From Chionoecetes opilio (lineage: Eukaryota; Arthropoda; Malacostraca; Decapoda; Majidae), in assembly GCA_016584305.1 (NCBI GenBank), contig JACEEZ010021753.1:92501-156500 (forward strand): DNA of 64,000 nucleotides, in the 5' to 3' direction. The translations under genes and the position numbers were made by a program. Under the pieces are notes generated by a model that was not told the origin of the DNA, made no database searches, and worked only from the letters and a program-made list of their open reading frames with translations. Below are positions 1 through 12,028 of the stretch, one piece after another. Position 1 is the stretch's first letter, and the number at the start of each line of letters is the position of its first letter.

Positions 1-572
1 ATGCATGTCATCCATACAATTAGTAGAGCAACAGAGGAACTTAATTTTTTGGTATTCAGATGAGGTGCATCAACATTTATCGCGAAATTGATTTACGAAA
101 ATGCGAGTAGCTGAGGCAAAACACAGTAGACCAGCCTTTGAGTTAAAACTGCCAGCGACCACTGGCATTTTCGAGTTACAGTTCTCTCGTATTCCATGCA
201 TGTTACAGACTAGAATACGAACATTGATTATAATTATATAAGTAAATACCAAATACGAGGTGACAAAGGCATATAATCCGCTATTGAAATACAACATATA
301 CATTAGATACGATACAATATAAGGTGAGACTATGACGTGTATGAAAATATAAGCAAAAGCTACATAAGGTTATCAGGAAAAAACTTATAAAATGTTCCAT
401 GTAGCTATGTTGGTATTTTTACGAATTTCTTGTAACATTTTCTTCCCATCTTGTGTCTGTTGCCTTCCTCCTCTTTTCTTTCCTTCACTTTCTCTCTCTT
501 CTTTTTCTCATCAATTTTTTTTCTCTTTTTGTTCAACCATATTAATTTTGATCTCTCTCTCTCTCTCTCTAC
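1..572. other. gene-free sequence
   Basis: AT-rich sequence with no reading frame resembling a known protein and no recognised repeat until a short (CT)n run at about 551-570. Short open frames here look random. Confidence 0.5.
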
Positions 573-737
573 CCGCCAGGGTGGCCTGGTGGTAGAGCGC
601 GCGGCCCGAGTGTAGAGACCCTGCATTCGGTCAGCGGTTCGAGTCCACCAAGTTCGTCCTGGTGTGGTGGCGCTTTGTATAGTCAATAACCTTGTAGTTG
701 GTACTTGCAAAGTGTCTAGATAGGATCAAAGTATCTT

Positions 738-740
<3 letters not shown>
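573..740 (+). repeat. tRNA-derived SINE
   Basis: The segment begins with an A-box-like stretch (GTGGCCTGGTGGTAGAGCGC, 581-600) and has a near-consensus B box (GGTTCGAGTCC, 636-646), the spacing of a Pol III internal promoter. A non-tRNA body follows and runs into a (TC)n tail. Placement between two TC runs fits a SINE ending in a microsatellite. It is not a functional tRNA gene, because no acceptor stem closes around the boxes. Confidence 0.7.

Positions 741-779
<39 letters not shown>
741..779. repeat. (TC)n microsatellite
   Basis: Uninterrupted TC dinucleotides directly after the SINE body; probably the tail of that SINE. Confidence 0.9.
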
Positions 780-785
<6 letters not shown>

Positions 786-1027
786 GATACCGAGTGGCAT
801 AGTGAGAGTAAAGGTATCAGAAGGGGAGGATGAAAAAAAGGAAGAAGATAAAGGAAAGAATCGGAGGAATTGCGTAGGAAGGAAGAAGTGGAAGAAATAC
901 AAAAAAATACCTTAAAGCAGAAAGGAGAAATAGACTAAAATAAGTAGAAACAGTGCAAGTTGCCATGAAAGGAAAAAGGGGTTTTAAAAGGAGAGAGAGA
1001 GACGAGAGAAAGAGAGAGGGGGAGAAG

Positions 1028-1069
<42 letters not shown>

Positions 1070-2285
1070 CGTGAAAGCTAGTGAAATAGAGAAATGAGAG
1101 AGAGAGAGCGTGAAAGCTAGTGAAATAGAGAAAGAGAGAGCGTGAAAGCTAATGAAATAGAGAAATATAGAATTAGAATAGAAATCCATGCATGTATGTT
1201 CAGCTAGGAATAATCTACACATTCCTGAAAAGTCAAAGATAGTTCTCAGTAGTCCAGCTGAAGCTCATGACTGTAAAATCTATAAGAATTCAACAATACA
1301 GTAAAAAAAAAAAAAAAAAAAAAAAAAAAGTGCGAGAGAGAGGGGGGGGGGGGGGCTGAAGAGATACAAGAAGAATATACAAGAAACGAAAAATATATAA
1401 AAATAAGGGATAAAAAGAATGGTTAGAATATAATAGGAAGGACAGTGGATGATAACGAGAAGTAAGAACATTATTGTGAATGGCATGAGTCACTTCAAAA
1501 GTATTGTTTATTAGTTTACGACTCAAAGGACAAAAATCTTACAAGTGTCTTTGCAATTTGGTCATGTCAAAAATATAACAAATAAATTCACTGACTATAA
1601 TTCTCTGACACGCTTGGAATATAGCAAGTGCGAAAATCTGACTCCATTTATATTCTTTATTTCTTCATTAGTTTTAATCTTTTCAATATTCGGTTTAACT
1701 TTTTTCCTATTTTTTGCTCTTTTGATTTCTTCTTTTTTTGTCTTTTCAATATTCAGTTTGACTTTTTATCTTTTTTTTCAACATTCAGTTTGATTTTTTG
1801 TATCAATATTCAGTGTGATTTTTATCTGCGACATTTTTTTTTACCATTTCTATTGTTGATTGATAGATTTATGGATCATTATTCAGTAATTTTTTCTCTT
1901 TCTCGCTCCAGTGATGGTTTGTCGTATTCATATTTTTTCCCTTTTTTGATGTTTTTTGCTGTGTTTGTCCTTCAAGTCTTTCCTCTATAGTTTATATTTC
2001 TTACACGTTTCCCATCCTTCCCTTGTCATCCTGTCGCTGCTAAAACAAGTCGTCTTCTTCCTCTCTCCTACTCCTCCTTATCCACCATCTGACCTATTTC
2101 CCTTGTTTTTCCCTTAATATCTTCCTATTACTTCCCTCCTTACCTTCCTCCTCTATATTCCCTAAATCCTTCTATCCTATCTCACTCCCTTCCTTCCTTT
2201 CTTCCTTCCTTCCTTAATTCCTTGCGTATTTTAGCCTTTTTCCCTTCAGCCTATCTAAATATTTCGTCTCGTGTACTAATTCCAT

Positions 2286-2286
<1 letters not shown>
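780..2286. other. gene-free purine- then pyrimidine-rich stretch
   Basis: No protein-like frame is seen. GA-rich tracts occupy roughly 990-1145, with a tandem 'gcgtgaaagctagtgaaatagagaa' motif at about 1069-1165. A run of about 26 A is at 1303-1329, a G run at 1342-1355, and AT/pyrimidine-rich sequence follows from 1640 to 2220. Apparent open frames reflect base composition. Confidence 0.5.
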
Positions 2287-2288
<2 letters not shown>

Positions 2289-2328
<40 letters not shown>

Positions 2329-2356
2329 CCAAGGATCCCGGGAGAGAGAAAGAGAC

Positions 2357-2412
<56 letters not shown>

Positions 2413-2414
2413 AG

Positions 2415-2485
<71 letters not shown>
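2289..2485. repeat. (TC)n then (GA)n inverted microsatellite pair
   Basis: A (TC)n run (about 2289-2325) is followed after a short spacer containing GGATCCCGGGA by a long (GA)n run to about 2483. The arms are complementary, so the strand could fold into a hairpin. Long open frames of alternating Arg/Glu or Leu/Ser come from this repeat and are not genes. Confidence 0.85.
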
Positions 2486-2869
2486 TAAGAGGCGTGCATG
2501 TCTGCTCATCCGTGCCCCCCTGTCCCCTCCTTTAACGCCCCCTCCACCACCACCATTTACACCATTCCATACATACAAATTACCCACCCAAACAAACCCT
2601 AACACCTCCAAACATCCCCCCCAACACCCCCTAACACACACACACACACCCTAACACACACACACTGGATCAAGTCTTCAGTAGGCAACACTTGCCTCTC
2701 CTCCTTGCCGCCCCTCGTCACGCCCCTCCTGAAGGCCCTGTGATGCCACGTGCTTGTGGCGGGCACGTTCCCCGCACAACCGCGGGAGTGAGGCGCCGCG
2801 AGGAGGAGACAGGCGGAAGGCAGGAGATGGTGTTGAAAAGGCAGGGGTGAAAGGTGAAAAGGACATTAC

Positions 2870-2973
<104 letters not shown>

Positions 2974-3359
2974 CTAAAGTTTTGTTTCCTTCCTACTCCC
3001 TTCTCTTTATCTGAGATTGATGTGAGGATGATTCGGATGTGACTGAAAGATAACAATGACGTTTTAAGCAATATAATGTTCAGTAACTGTGTGTGTGGGG
3101 GGGGGGGCATCAGGGCACACGCACCAGGCTAAGTCAGTACTCACCAAGAGGGCAGGACGCAGTAATCAGGAGGACGAAGAATACGATCCACAACAACACC
3201 CAACACACCAGCTTTTCCCTCACTCGGGCATCACCACCTCCTCCTCTTCCTCCCCCTCCTCCTTATTCACTTATTCACTTCTTCACTTCAACTTTGCAAA
3301 TTTTTTACCTCTAACACGTAGAAACTATATTGGTAGAAAATAGTCACACAGGCAGCCTC

Positions 3360-3861
3360 GGTATTATTTTACACTAGGAGCAGAATTTCCTACTCAATAG
3401 GGAGTATGGTTTCTGTTTACCTTATTGGATTCTAGGAAATATTCTCTCTATAAAGGCTACGTCGCAAATCATTACTTTTGGAGATATGACATGTTGTTTA
3501 TAGGGAGGAGAGAGATAAGTGTTTACGTGTGCCTCACTCGTCTTCCTCTTGTGACCTGCATCGCCTCGATTTTTCCCTTACAGCGGACTCTATTTAATGC
3601 GAATTTGACTTCAGTTAGGAGGCTAAAACGTGGGGTTAGATTAGGTTAGGTTCGTGAGACAAAAGCAGGGGTTAGGTTAGTTAAATTTCATATATCCTAT
3701 AGGACAATCTATTTCCTATTAAGAAAATTTTTTATCTCCTTAAGTAGTGATTTGCGACGGAAGCTCATAGAGAATGTTTCTCAGAATCCATTATATAAGG
3801 TAAACATAATTCATACTCCTAATTGTATAGAGAATTCTGGTCCTAGTGTAAATATTTACCG
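3360..3861. mobile_element. inverted-repeat MITE, ~502 bp
   Basis: The left arm (3360-3475) and the reverse complement of the right arm (3745-3861) align over about 110 bp. Shared stretches include TTTACACTAGGA, GTTTACCTTAT and TACGTCGCAAATCA (with substitutions). The middle has no coding potential. A longer relative of the left arm plus interior occurs at 27865-28095, and the opposite arm at 30775-30895, so this looks like a non-autonomous DNA transposon family. Target-site duplications were not resolved. Confidence 0.7.
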
Positions 3862-3879
3862 CAACCTCGTTTGGCCCAG

Positions 3880-4170
3880 TTAGGCTGTTGCTGTCTGTTC
3901 TTCCTTTGTATTCCTGCCCGTTGCCTCTGCTTTGCTCTGCCCAGCCACGCCGCTGGCTACATAGATCCTCCGCGGGGCACAGCGGAGGCAACAACGCGTA
4001 CATCCTTCCACCGACACGCACAGGCAAACACTGAGCCGAGCGGACTTGGCCTCGCCGCCCGAACCGCTCAGACGGCTCAGTGCCCCCACCGTCACTGCTC
4101 GTCTCTCTCGCTCTCTCTGGCGCTCTTGTCCACGGTTCAACTCAGCGGGTTCGAAGCAGTCTCGAGACTA
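3880..4170. other. CpG-rich segment of unknown role
   Basis: A GC- and CpG-rich stretch in an otherwise AT-rich neighbourhood, open in both orientations (+ 3871-4287, - 3880-4140). The translations match nothing recognised. It could be an orphan promoter or 5' UTR of a gene outside the window, or another repeat. Confidence 0.25.
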
Positions 4171-4705
4171 CGCACGGTTAATTTTTCCTCTCCGCTCCAA
4201 TTTTACAGTATATGTGCTTTGATTTTCTTAAGTCACTCCAGCAAATCAGATTTGGCAGCTGGGTTTTTTATGCGCCCTGCCAGATGATGTGAAATAGGTA
4301 GTGTTAAATGTATGTGTGCGTGTGTGTGTGTATGTGCGTTTATTTACCTACTAGTTGTATTTAGTACCTACCGTAGATAACACTAAAGTCGCCAGGACAA
4401 TGCTTCTTTTCGATTTACAGACGTTTGGTGGCGCTCATACTTACATGTTTTCATGATTTATGATGTATGATTCATACATCCATGATTTCAGTTAAGTAAA
4501 AAGGGGCTATCTGGAGAGTCTGTGTCATTTTCTGTCTTCATCTGTGTCATATTATAGCTATAAACAAGTGCTTGTGGGCCCTTCGGACCCAAGTATTCAT
4601 GTTTGTAGTAGTAGTATATATTAGACAACATGTGATTGCAAACTCCAATCGTGTTGTTGCTGTCGTTGGTCACTGGTCAAAGTGCCTCGGGGTAGACCAC
4701 GTTCC

Positions 4706-4994
4706 GTGTGATTCCAACCCCTTGTGTTCCGTGTGATTCCAACCCTTTGTGTTCCGTGTGATTCCAACCCTTTGTGTTCCGTGTGATTCCAACCCTTTGT
4801 GTTCCGTGTGATTACAACCATTTGTGTTCCATGTGATTCCAACCCTTTGTGTTCCGTGTGATTCCAACCCTTTGTGTTCCGTGTGATTCCAACCCTTTGT
4901 GTTCCGTGTGATTCCAACCCTTTGTGTTCCGTGTGATTCCAACCCTTTGTGTTCCGTGTAATTCCAACCCTTTGTGTTCCGTGTGATTCCAACA
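4706..4994. repeat. 25-bp minisatellite
   Basis: A unit of the form attccaaccctttgtgttcc+gtgtg repeats about 11-12 times at exactly 25-bp spacing (for example 4741, 4766, 4791). Because 25 is not a multiple of three, all frames on the minus strand read through the same cyclic peptide, which explains the long open frames. Not a gene. Confidence 0.95.
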
Positions 4995-5370
4995 CAAACA
5001 CAATCACACACGCACACAAACGTAAGTCCATGAGTCTACTAAGTTTGTGGAATGCGGCAAGACGTTACCGCAGAGTTTTTTCAGTAATCTAATACTCTTA
5101 AGTGTTTTTAGCCCAAAACCCCCCTACAAAATGATTCAATCAACATGGGACCAAGCCGCTTACCACCTACGATTTATTTGCAATTTTTGAGCCTACTCTC
5201 ATCAAAATAGAATTTACAGTTTCGGCTACCCAAAACAGACAGACAGACAGACTGAGCCTACTCTAACACGGCTACTCCTATAGTACTATATTAGATAACA
5301 TGGATAATTAATAGCATCATAAAATAACATGGGTATTATTCCTTATTATAATCATTGCAACGAAGGATGA

Positions 5371-5745
5371 CCAAAATTATTCATGGGATGCGTAACTTTA
5401 GTTATGCGAGGAGATTGAAGCTATTAAATTTATACTCACTCGAGAGGCGTAGAGTAAGGGGCAATCTGATACAAATTTGTAAGTGGATAAAGGGATACAT
5501 ATAAAGGCGATGTAGGGAAAGTTATTACGGCTAATAAGCAGGGTAGAACAAGAAGTAACGGATTCAAGCTTGAAAAGCGTAGATTTAAAAAGGAAATAGG
5601 GAGAAACTGGTTCAAACATAGGGTAGTGAATGATTGGAATGGACTCAGTCGTCAGGTGGTCAGTGCGGAGTCAATAGGGATCTTTAAAAGGAGTCTGGAT
5701 AAATTCATGGATGGGGAAGAGAGGTGGATGTAGGTAGTGTTAAGT
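5371..5745 (+). pseudogene. 3' remnant of a non-LTR retrotransposon (LINE) ORF2
   Basis: The + strand reads, with interruptions, as the C-terminal end of a LINE reverse transcriptase. It has a RLKLLNLYSLERRRVRGNL-like stretch, then the typical RVVNDWNGL motif and a VVSAES...FKRSLDKF ending, followed by a stop near 5731. These are hallmarks of the post-RT region of many non-LTR elements; the exact clade cannot be set. The upstream catalytic part is absent, as in 5'-truncated copies. Confidence 0.7.
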
Positions 5746-5759
5746 AACATGAACTACCT

Positions 5760-6819
5760 CGTGTAGGTCGCACGGCCTCTTATAGCTTCCTTATTTTATA
5801 ATGTTCTTCTATTGTTCTTAAATGAACAAATTACCAAAATATCACCCGAGTGGCGACCTTGGTAACGGCTACACTAAGGTCGCCAGCTAGTGTTTATGTC
5901 CTCCCGCCCGAAAGGTGATGAGCTGCTGCCTGTCGTCGGCCGAACAAAAAAAAGTAGTGAAATTTGAAACAGTTTATAGTTGCAGATACAAAGCATTAAA
6001 CAACACTTAAACAAAGTAGATTATACAGTTGTAACGCGGGAAAATGGGTTAATCCTGTGACTCACGATTGACGAAAAGTTTACACTGAGTGGTAGGAGTA
6101 AAGTAATACATATATAGCCACTTATTAAATAAGAACAATTTTTCTTCACTCCTCAGTCCCAATTCATTTAGATATAGGTTTCCGACGATATATTTATACT
6201 CGTGGTCACTGGTGACGTCACGGCAAGAAGGAAAGGAAGTGAGAAAGTAAACTCGCTCTCTCTCTCTCTCGCCAACCCTTGCCGACCGAGACGACACGCG
6301 CGGAGAGAGTCGTTCCTTACAACCCTTTAGAAGGTATGTGTGTGGCGGTGTACTTATAAGGATGTATAGTGCATTGATTAGTTCATGATCTTAAATTACA
6401 TGACATGTAATTTGTGTTATGTGTATATTCAGGGTTTGGTCCAGGAAGCGAAGCGGGGCTTGTGAAACACGTGGTCCATGTTGGGTGTTGAGACCAGCTG
6501 AGTGACAACAGACGTTGGGACCAGCTTGGACTTCAGTATATAGCGCTAAGGCCCTATTGTAGCTCCATTATTATTTTACGTAGATAGGTATAGTACCTAG
6601 TAACTCAGAATATAGGAACTTTTTTGTGTGTTAAGCCCGGAGAAGAAATTAGCCGTTTCGGTCATTTATATTCTTTGAAGTAGAGTTTTTGGTGAAACCA
6701 TTAGAGATGGGATGTGATTACCATCGTGATGATTATAAAGAAACCCTGTTAACGAGTCGTTCATTAAGTCCCAGTTATCCTCATATATTCTCTAAATCTT
6801 CTTTTTTTTTCCCACTTAT
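5760..6819. other. gene-free; includes candidate 5' LTR/leader of the gypsy-type element
   Basis: No gene is recognised. The part from about 6320 to 6819 lies just upstream of a GTGGTGGCAGCG motif (about 6825-6836), the kind of sequence often found at the primer-binding site next to an LTR. A second GGTTGGTGGCAGC occurs near 6897. An LTR here is inference only: no matching 3' LTR exists because the element is truncated. Confidence 0.3.
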
Positions 6820-7004
6820 TGTGGGTGGTGGCAGCGTAATCGCCAGGTTTGTGGAGCCCTTCAAGTTAACATCTAGCCAAAAGGGGGGCACTACAGGTTG
6901 GTGGCAGCTGTTTAGGGATCCATTTCAGGCTTCCCCTTACCCATGTGCTAACTAATTCCTTTTTATTTTTCAAGTGTCAGTGCTCAGTGATCACATCCAT
7001 GTAC

Positions 7005-7578
7005 AGGGTAGCGCTAGTTGGGGACCTGACTATGACTAGGTCCCTCAGACCGTGGAAGTAGATGACCCTAACGTAACAGTAGATGTTTAGAGAGCGCCAG
7101 GAGGCAAGATTAGAACCTTTTTTTCCGATGATAGATTGAACGGAGTCTTGCAGAAAGAATTAGAGTTAGTCATCCTATGGTTGGGCAGTAATGACATCAA
7201 AGAAAACAGTAAGGTGGGAAACATATTGGAAGAGATTAGGAAGGTAGTAGAAGCCTTACAGGCAGCGCGCCACTGTGAGATAAGGATTTGCCTGATAGAA
7301 CCCAGGATCATAACAGACCATTACGCTAGGAGGGTTGAGCAAGAAACATAGATAAAATAGCTAAAGCGATGAATAACAAATTGAACAAGAAACTAACTCA
7401 GTATAAGAAATTAAGCTTTAACACCAAACCATATGCACAAGACTTAGCGCATGATGGAGTGCACTTTAACAGGACGGGCAGGAGCTTTATATACGAGAAA
7501 CTCGTAAATGTAATCATGCACAACTACCAGGCATGGGCTGCAGTGCAGGCTTTAGGAGGCCCGGGTTACCCACCATAG
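7005..7578 (+). pseudogene. SGNH/GDSL-hydrolase-like module, broken, upstream of gag
   Basis: The reading frame is interrupted (frame change near 7050, stop near 7088, frame change near 7351-7369), but the SGNH fold's landmarks appear in order. A block I-like VALVGDLTM (GDS expected; Ser replaced by Leu) is at about 7008. A PGGKI stretch is near 7095. A VILWLGSND block with Gly/Asn is at about 7169-7195, and a C-terminal HDGVHFN block with the Asp/His pair is at about 7450-7470. Such esterase modules are known from ORF1 of CR1/L2-type LINEs; placement ahead of an LTR-element gag is unexpected. Assignment rests on motifs only. Confidence 0.55.
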
Positions 7579-7726
7579 AAATTATGAGTGTATGTCAGTG
7601 TTGAGGCTTTATAGACTCCCCGGCAAGTAAGCAACTTCTGCGGGTTAGTCGTGGCTATAATAGCCACCTTAAAAAAGCCCAACACTAGACCCAGTAATAG
7701 TCATCATTGACATTTTTTTTTTCAAG

Positions 7727-9565
7727 ATGGAGGATTTGATTAATTTTTCGGCGAATGGAGCAGAGGGTTTGGACAAAGAGATTAGGAAGGAGGAAGTAGT
7801 GACACCCAAGGAAGACGATACCAGTCCAGAACAATACGAGCGGTTAGATAGGATGATTCAATTAGAACAAGAAGTGGAAAGAACGAAAATGGCTCTTGAG
7901 TTATTGTTGAGAGAGAAGGGAGGGGAGAAGGATGTCAGGAAACCAATGAGGTCATTGGTAAAGCCTAGAGACATGCGAATGCTGAACCTTAGTGATTTGC
8001 AGGGAATAGAAGCCGAGGGAAGGTTGAAAGTTTTCTTTTCCCAAGTAGAAAGTTGTTCAGAGGATTTGGAGGAGAGAAAGAGGATCCTTATGGCAAGAGT
8101 GGACCCACCGTTAGCGTTATACATACAGAATACCCTAAGTCAGGTCAATTTTAAGTCGTGGGACTCCCTAACTTATTGTTTATATGAAGAACTAACAGAC
8201 AATAATGTCGACAGAATCCTTAACAGCATTTCGGAGGTCAAGTATGATTGGCTGGCAGATCTTCAAGATTTCGCAACTAAACTTAAATGCAAATACGCCA
8301 TATTGAAAGCAAAGTCAAAACATTCAGGAGAAATTCCCCGTAGGGATAAGATCATAAAAACAAAACTGATGAGAGGATTACCAAGCCAAAGTAGGGAGAA
8401 ATTAGAGTTTTTCATGGATGAACAAATCCCATTGAGAAAATTCATAGAGAGAGTGGAGACCGAGAGGGCAATAGCAATCGGAAGAGACACAGATAGAATA
8501 TACGCGGTAAACCAGAACCTGCAGATATCAGAGATAACACCCACTCCCCAGAGTACTCTTCCCAATAAGCAGGAACAGTCACAGGAACTGTCAGCCAGTC
8601 AGTCAGAAGTAACAGAACTGCGAGCACAGATGGAAGGAATGGAGAGGAAAATACAAGATTTGAGAGTAGGTAAAGACCAGAAGCTACCCAGTTTAGATTG
8701 AAGAAGGAACTCCCAGACGTTTTGTCCCTACTGTAAAATGAACAACCACTCAGCCGCAGACTGTCGAAGGAAGCCAGGTAGCAACGCTTGTTTTGATTGC
8801 TGGAGAGTAGGATGTAGGAGAGGCAGTCCGAGTTGTCCTGGGAGGAAAGTGTTCTCCAGGTGACTAGTTAAACATCAATCCCCAATAATCCCCTTAGCCA
8901 TTAATGACAACGTCACGGAAGTTTTATTAGACACAGGAAGCGAATATTCACTTATAAAGAAGAGCGCAGCTTTAAACTTACAACTTAAAATAAGAACCCA
9001 CAGTAACATCCCTAGTTTGACAGGCATAACTGGCAAGGAGTTGAAAGTCTTAGGTCAAGTGAAAGTAAAAATAACCATAGGAGCAGATAGAACAATAGAA
9101 GTGTTAATGTTAGTAGTGCCAGACCAGTATGTATCCACCCAAGCCCTGGTAGGGATGGATATAATAGGATTAGAAGAAATTACTATAAATTACAAACAAA
9201 AAAATGTCATGTGGGCTAACCTAACTTACCCCTTGAATTTTGTTGAACACCAATACGGTACCATAAGAGCGGTTAAGAGCGTGGAGTGCAATGATGAAGT
9301 GTCTAAATCAAGCCGTCATATAAGAATACAGCAAAGCGTGACCATAAGACAAGAAAGAACTCAATGGTTAGAATTACCAGTGAACGAGGTAGAGGGAACC
9401 ATTCTCGTGGTGGACCCTAGAAAAAGACAAGTGCAAAATATAGCACCTATATGTGTCCAGGTTACTAAAGAAAGGACCATCTTTCTACCAATATTTAATA
9501 ACAGTAATGGACAGTTGAAGTTACGTTCTGATACACTTTTAGCTAGGTATGGAGTAGTAAGGTAG
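7727..9565 (+). pseudogene. gag - zinc knuckle - aspartic protease, one frame with two in-frame TGA codons
   Basis: A single frame runs from the ATG at 7727 to the stop at 9563-9565 (about 612 codons), broken only by TGA at 8699-8701 and 8861-8863. Residues 1-324 are a charged gag capsid-type protein with coiled-coil-like ends. After the first TGA comes a CX2CX4HX4C knuckle (CPYC...H...C) and a second Cys-rich motif. After the second TGA comes the protease with LLDTGS (Asp codon 8930-8932). Gag packages element RNA and the protease matures Gag-Pol. The TGAs may be decay of CGA Arg codons or true readthrough stops; the second is followed by CTA G. Confidence 0.8.
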
Positions 9566-9574
9566 ATAAGGCAA

Positions 9575-10396
9575 AGCAAACCTTGTTTTGTTCAATGCCT
9601 CAAAAGCCCAATTTCTTCACCTATCTACTCGACAAAACCTACCAGATAGCTATCCCCTCTTCTTCAATGACACTCAACTGTCTCCTTCTTCTACAATGAA
9701 CATTCTAGTACTATCCTTTACTAAATATCTGAACTGGAAATATCACATCTCATCTCTTGCTAAAACAGCTTCTAAGTAGTTAGGTGTGCTGTGGCGTCTG
9801 CGTCCTTTTTTTTCTCCCTCCCAATTGCTTGCTCTCTACAGGGGCCTTATCCACCCATGTATGGAGTATGTCTCACATGTTTGGGGAGGATCCACTCATA
9901 CAGCTCTCCTAAACAGGGTTGAGTCAAAAGCTTTTAGTCTCATCAACTCCTCTCCTCTGACTGACTGTCTTCAATCTTTAAATCACTGCCGCAATGTTGC
10001 TTCTCTTGCTCTCTTCTACCGTTATTTTCATGCTCACTGCTCTTCTGAACTTGCTAACTGCATGCCTCACCCCCTCCCGCGGCCTCGCTGCACAAGACTT
10101 TCTACTCATTCTCATCCCTATTCTGTCCATCTTCCTAATGCAAGAGTTAATCAGTATCTTTACTCTTTCATCCCTTTCACTGGTAAACTCTGGAACTCTC
10201 TTCCTGTTTCTATTTTTCCACTTTCCGATGACTTAAATCTTTTCAAAAGAAGAGTAACAAGACACCTCCCGAACTAAATTGGCCTACCCCTCTGTTTTTA
10301 TTTTATTCTCTTACTGTCTTCTTTATAGGGACTGGCAACTAAGCGGGCTTTGTGTTACCCATTTTTGTTGTGCCCTTGGCCAGTTCCTTGTGACGT

Positions 10397-10424
<28 letters not shown>
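9575..10424 (+). mobile_element. 5'-truncated LINE inserted between protease and RT
   Basis: Two adjoining open stretches (9588-9779 and 9786-10277, split by a stop at about 9777) encode the C-terminal RT/thumb region of a non-LTR retrotransposon. Visible motifs are LYRGLIHPCMEYVSHVWGG, LNRVESKAFSLI, FIPFTGKLWNSLP and a final LFKRRVTRHL. A short 3' UTR and a tract of about 29 A (10396-10424) follow, the signature of target-primed reverse transcription. Sequence on both sides belongs to the gypsy-type element, so this is a younger nested insertion. The target-site duplication was not clear. Confidence 0.85.
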
Positions 10425-10427
<3 letters not shown>

Positions 10428-10434
10428 ATTAGAA

Positions 10435-11115
10435 ATTCAAGAGCAGCAGGTTACGGAAGGATCACGCAGTCTTACCACTAGAATGAGTAACGCTATGTTA
10501 CCCGACAGTGATGCTAGCAAAGGTAGTGGTACTCGACAGGAACGAATACAGGCTATTCTGGAAAGGGGAGATTGGAAGCACCTAAGTGGACAGGAGAGAC
10601 ACCATCTGTTCGCCTTGATAAAACAACACCATAAATTATTTATCTTAGATGCAGGAGAACTAGGCACCATGAAAACTGAACCAGCTCATATTCAGGTGTT
10701 AGATTCAAAACCGTGTAGAGGAGTCACATATAGGTATCCGGAGAAAGCCAAGGAATTAATAGCTAAAATGTTGAGAGAAATGGAAGAGAAGGACATAATA
10801 GAAAACTCCACAGCTGCGTGGTTAAGTCCTATAGTACTGGTTAACAAGCCGAATGGGGAAAAAAGAATGTGTCTGGATTATAGGAAAGTGAATCAACATT
10901 TAGCCACTGATATACACCCCCTACCCAAATTGGAAGAGTTAGTAGAGTCTGCAGCGGGCTATGAATACTATGCCACCCTAGATATGAAAGATGCATATTA
11001 TCAAATACTGTTGGATGAGAGTAGTAGAGATCTAACAAAGAGAGAGAAGAGAAGAGAAGATATTTTAGAGAAGGAATATCCTTATATAGGTTCAAAAGAC
11101 TTCCCTTTGGGTTGA
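10435..11115 (+). pseudogene. gypsy-type reverse transcriptase, N-terminal part
   Basis: This is the continuation of the LTR element after the LINE. It has a pre-RT linker (HHKLFILDAGELG), the RYPEKAKELI entry motif, fingers motif WLSPIVLVNKPNGEKRMCLD, and TLDMKDAYYQI carrying the first catalytic Asp. The frame is lost near 11030-11085 after LDESSRDLT in an AGAG-rich insertion, and the ORF runs out at 11115. The YLDD half is in another frame. Confidence 0.85.
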
Positions 11116-12021
11116 ATTGCAGTGTGGCAATTTTCTCTCGCAAGTTAGCACAGGTTTTAACCCCTTTACTGAAAGAGAACTGGCTTAAAAATTATTTGGA
11201 TGACATTATCCTGATGGCACCCAGTTACGAGGTCCTGTTGGAGAGGATCGATAGGTTATTTGAACAGCTGACTAAATTTGGAATCAAATTAAATTTCTCC
11301 AAATGTAAAATAGGGCAAAGAAAATTTAGTTTTCTAGGACACGTAGAGACCAAGGAAGGTTACCAGCCCAACCCAGACAATATAGAAGCCGTAGAGAAAA
11401 TGAAACCCCCCACTAATATCAAGGAAACCAGAAGATTTCTGGGAATGGTAGGTTTCTATAGGAAGTACATAGAAGGATTCGCTAAAATAGCTGTGCCGAT
11501 CACTAATTTGACTAAGAAAGAAAACCTATTCGAATGGTCAGAGGAAAGCCAGAAGGCATTTCAGATACAAAAAAATAAACTGACTAGTGCTCCCATCTTA
11601 ACTAAGGCCAATATCAATAAACCTTTTGTGTTGGATACCGATGCTAGTCAAACTCATGTAGGAGCAGCACTAATGCAGTATAATGAAAAGGGCAAAGCCC
11701 AGGTTATCTCTTACTTTTCCAAAAAATTAAAACCAGTTGAAACGCGATACTCAACAACAGATAAGGAAGCCCTAGGGATAGTTTTAGCCTGCAGACACTC
11801 AGACAGCTTCATAATTTCCTTTGGGGAACCAAAGTTATCATCAGAACAGACCACCAACCGTTACTGTCAGTGTTTAAACAACGAACCAAGTCACCTAGGA
11901 TGAACAGGTGGATCTTAGAAATGAGAGACTATAGGTATCAAATAGAATATAAAGCAGGAAGAAAGAACACTGTAGCAGACCAGCTTAGTAGACCAGTAAG
12001 AATCATTCGATGTCAAGTATA
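11112..12021 (+). pseudogene. gypsy-type RT C-terminus and RNase H
   Basis: The RT resumes with RLPFGLNCSVAIF and the catalytic YLDDII (about 11192-11210), then the thumb (FLGMVGFYRKYIEGFAKIA). RNase H follows with FVLDTDAS and TDKEALGIV. The frame breaks again near 11800. The RNase H end (RTDHQPL, then YKAGRKNTVADQLSR) is read in a different frame to about 12021. Confidence 0.85.
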
Positions 12022-12028
12022 AGAGAGA

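Noticed and set aside
4621..5031. Minus-strand ORFs with repeating NHTEHKG-type peptide
   Set aside because: Produced by the 25-bp minisatellite; every frame gives the same cyclic peptide.
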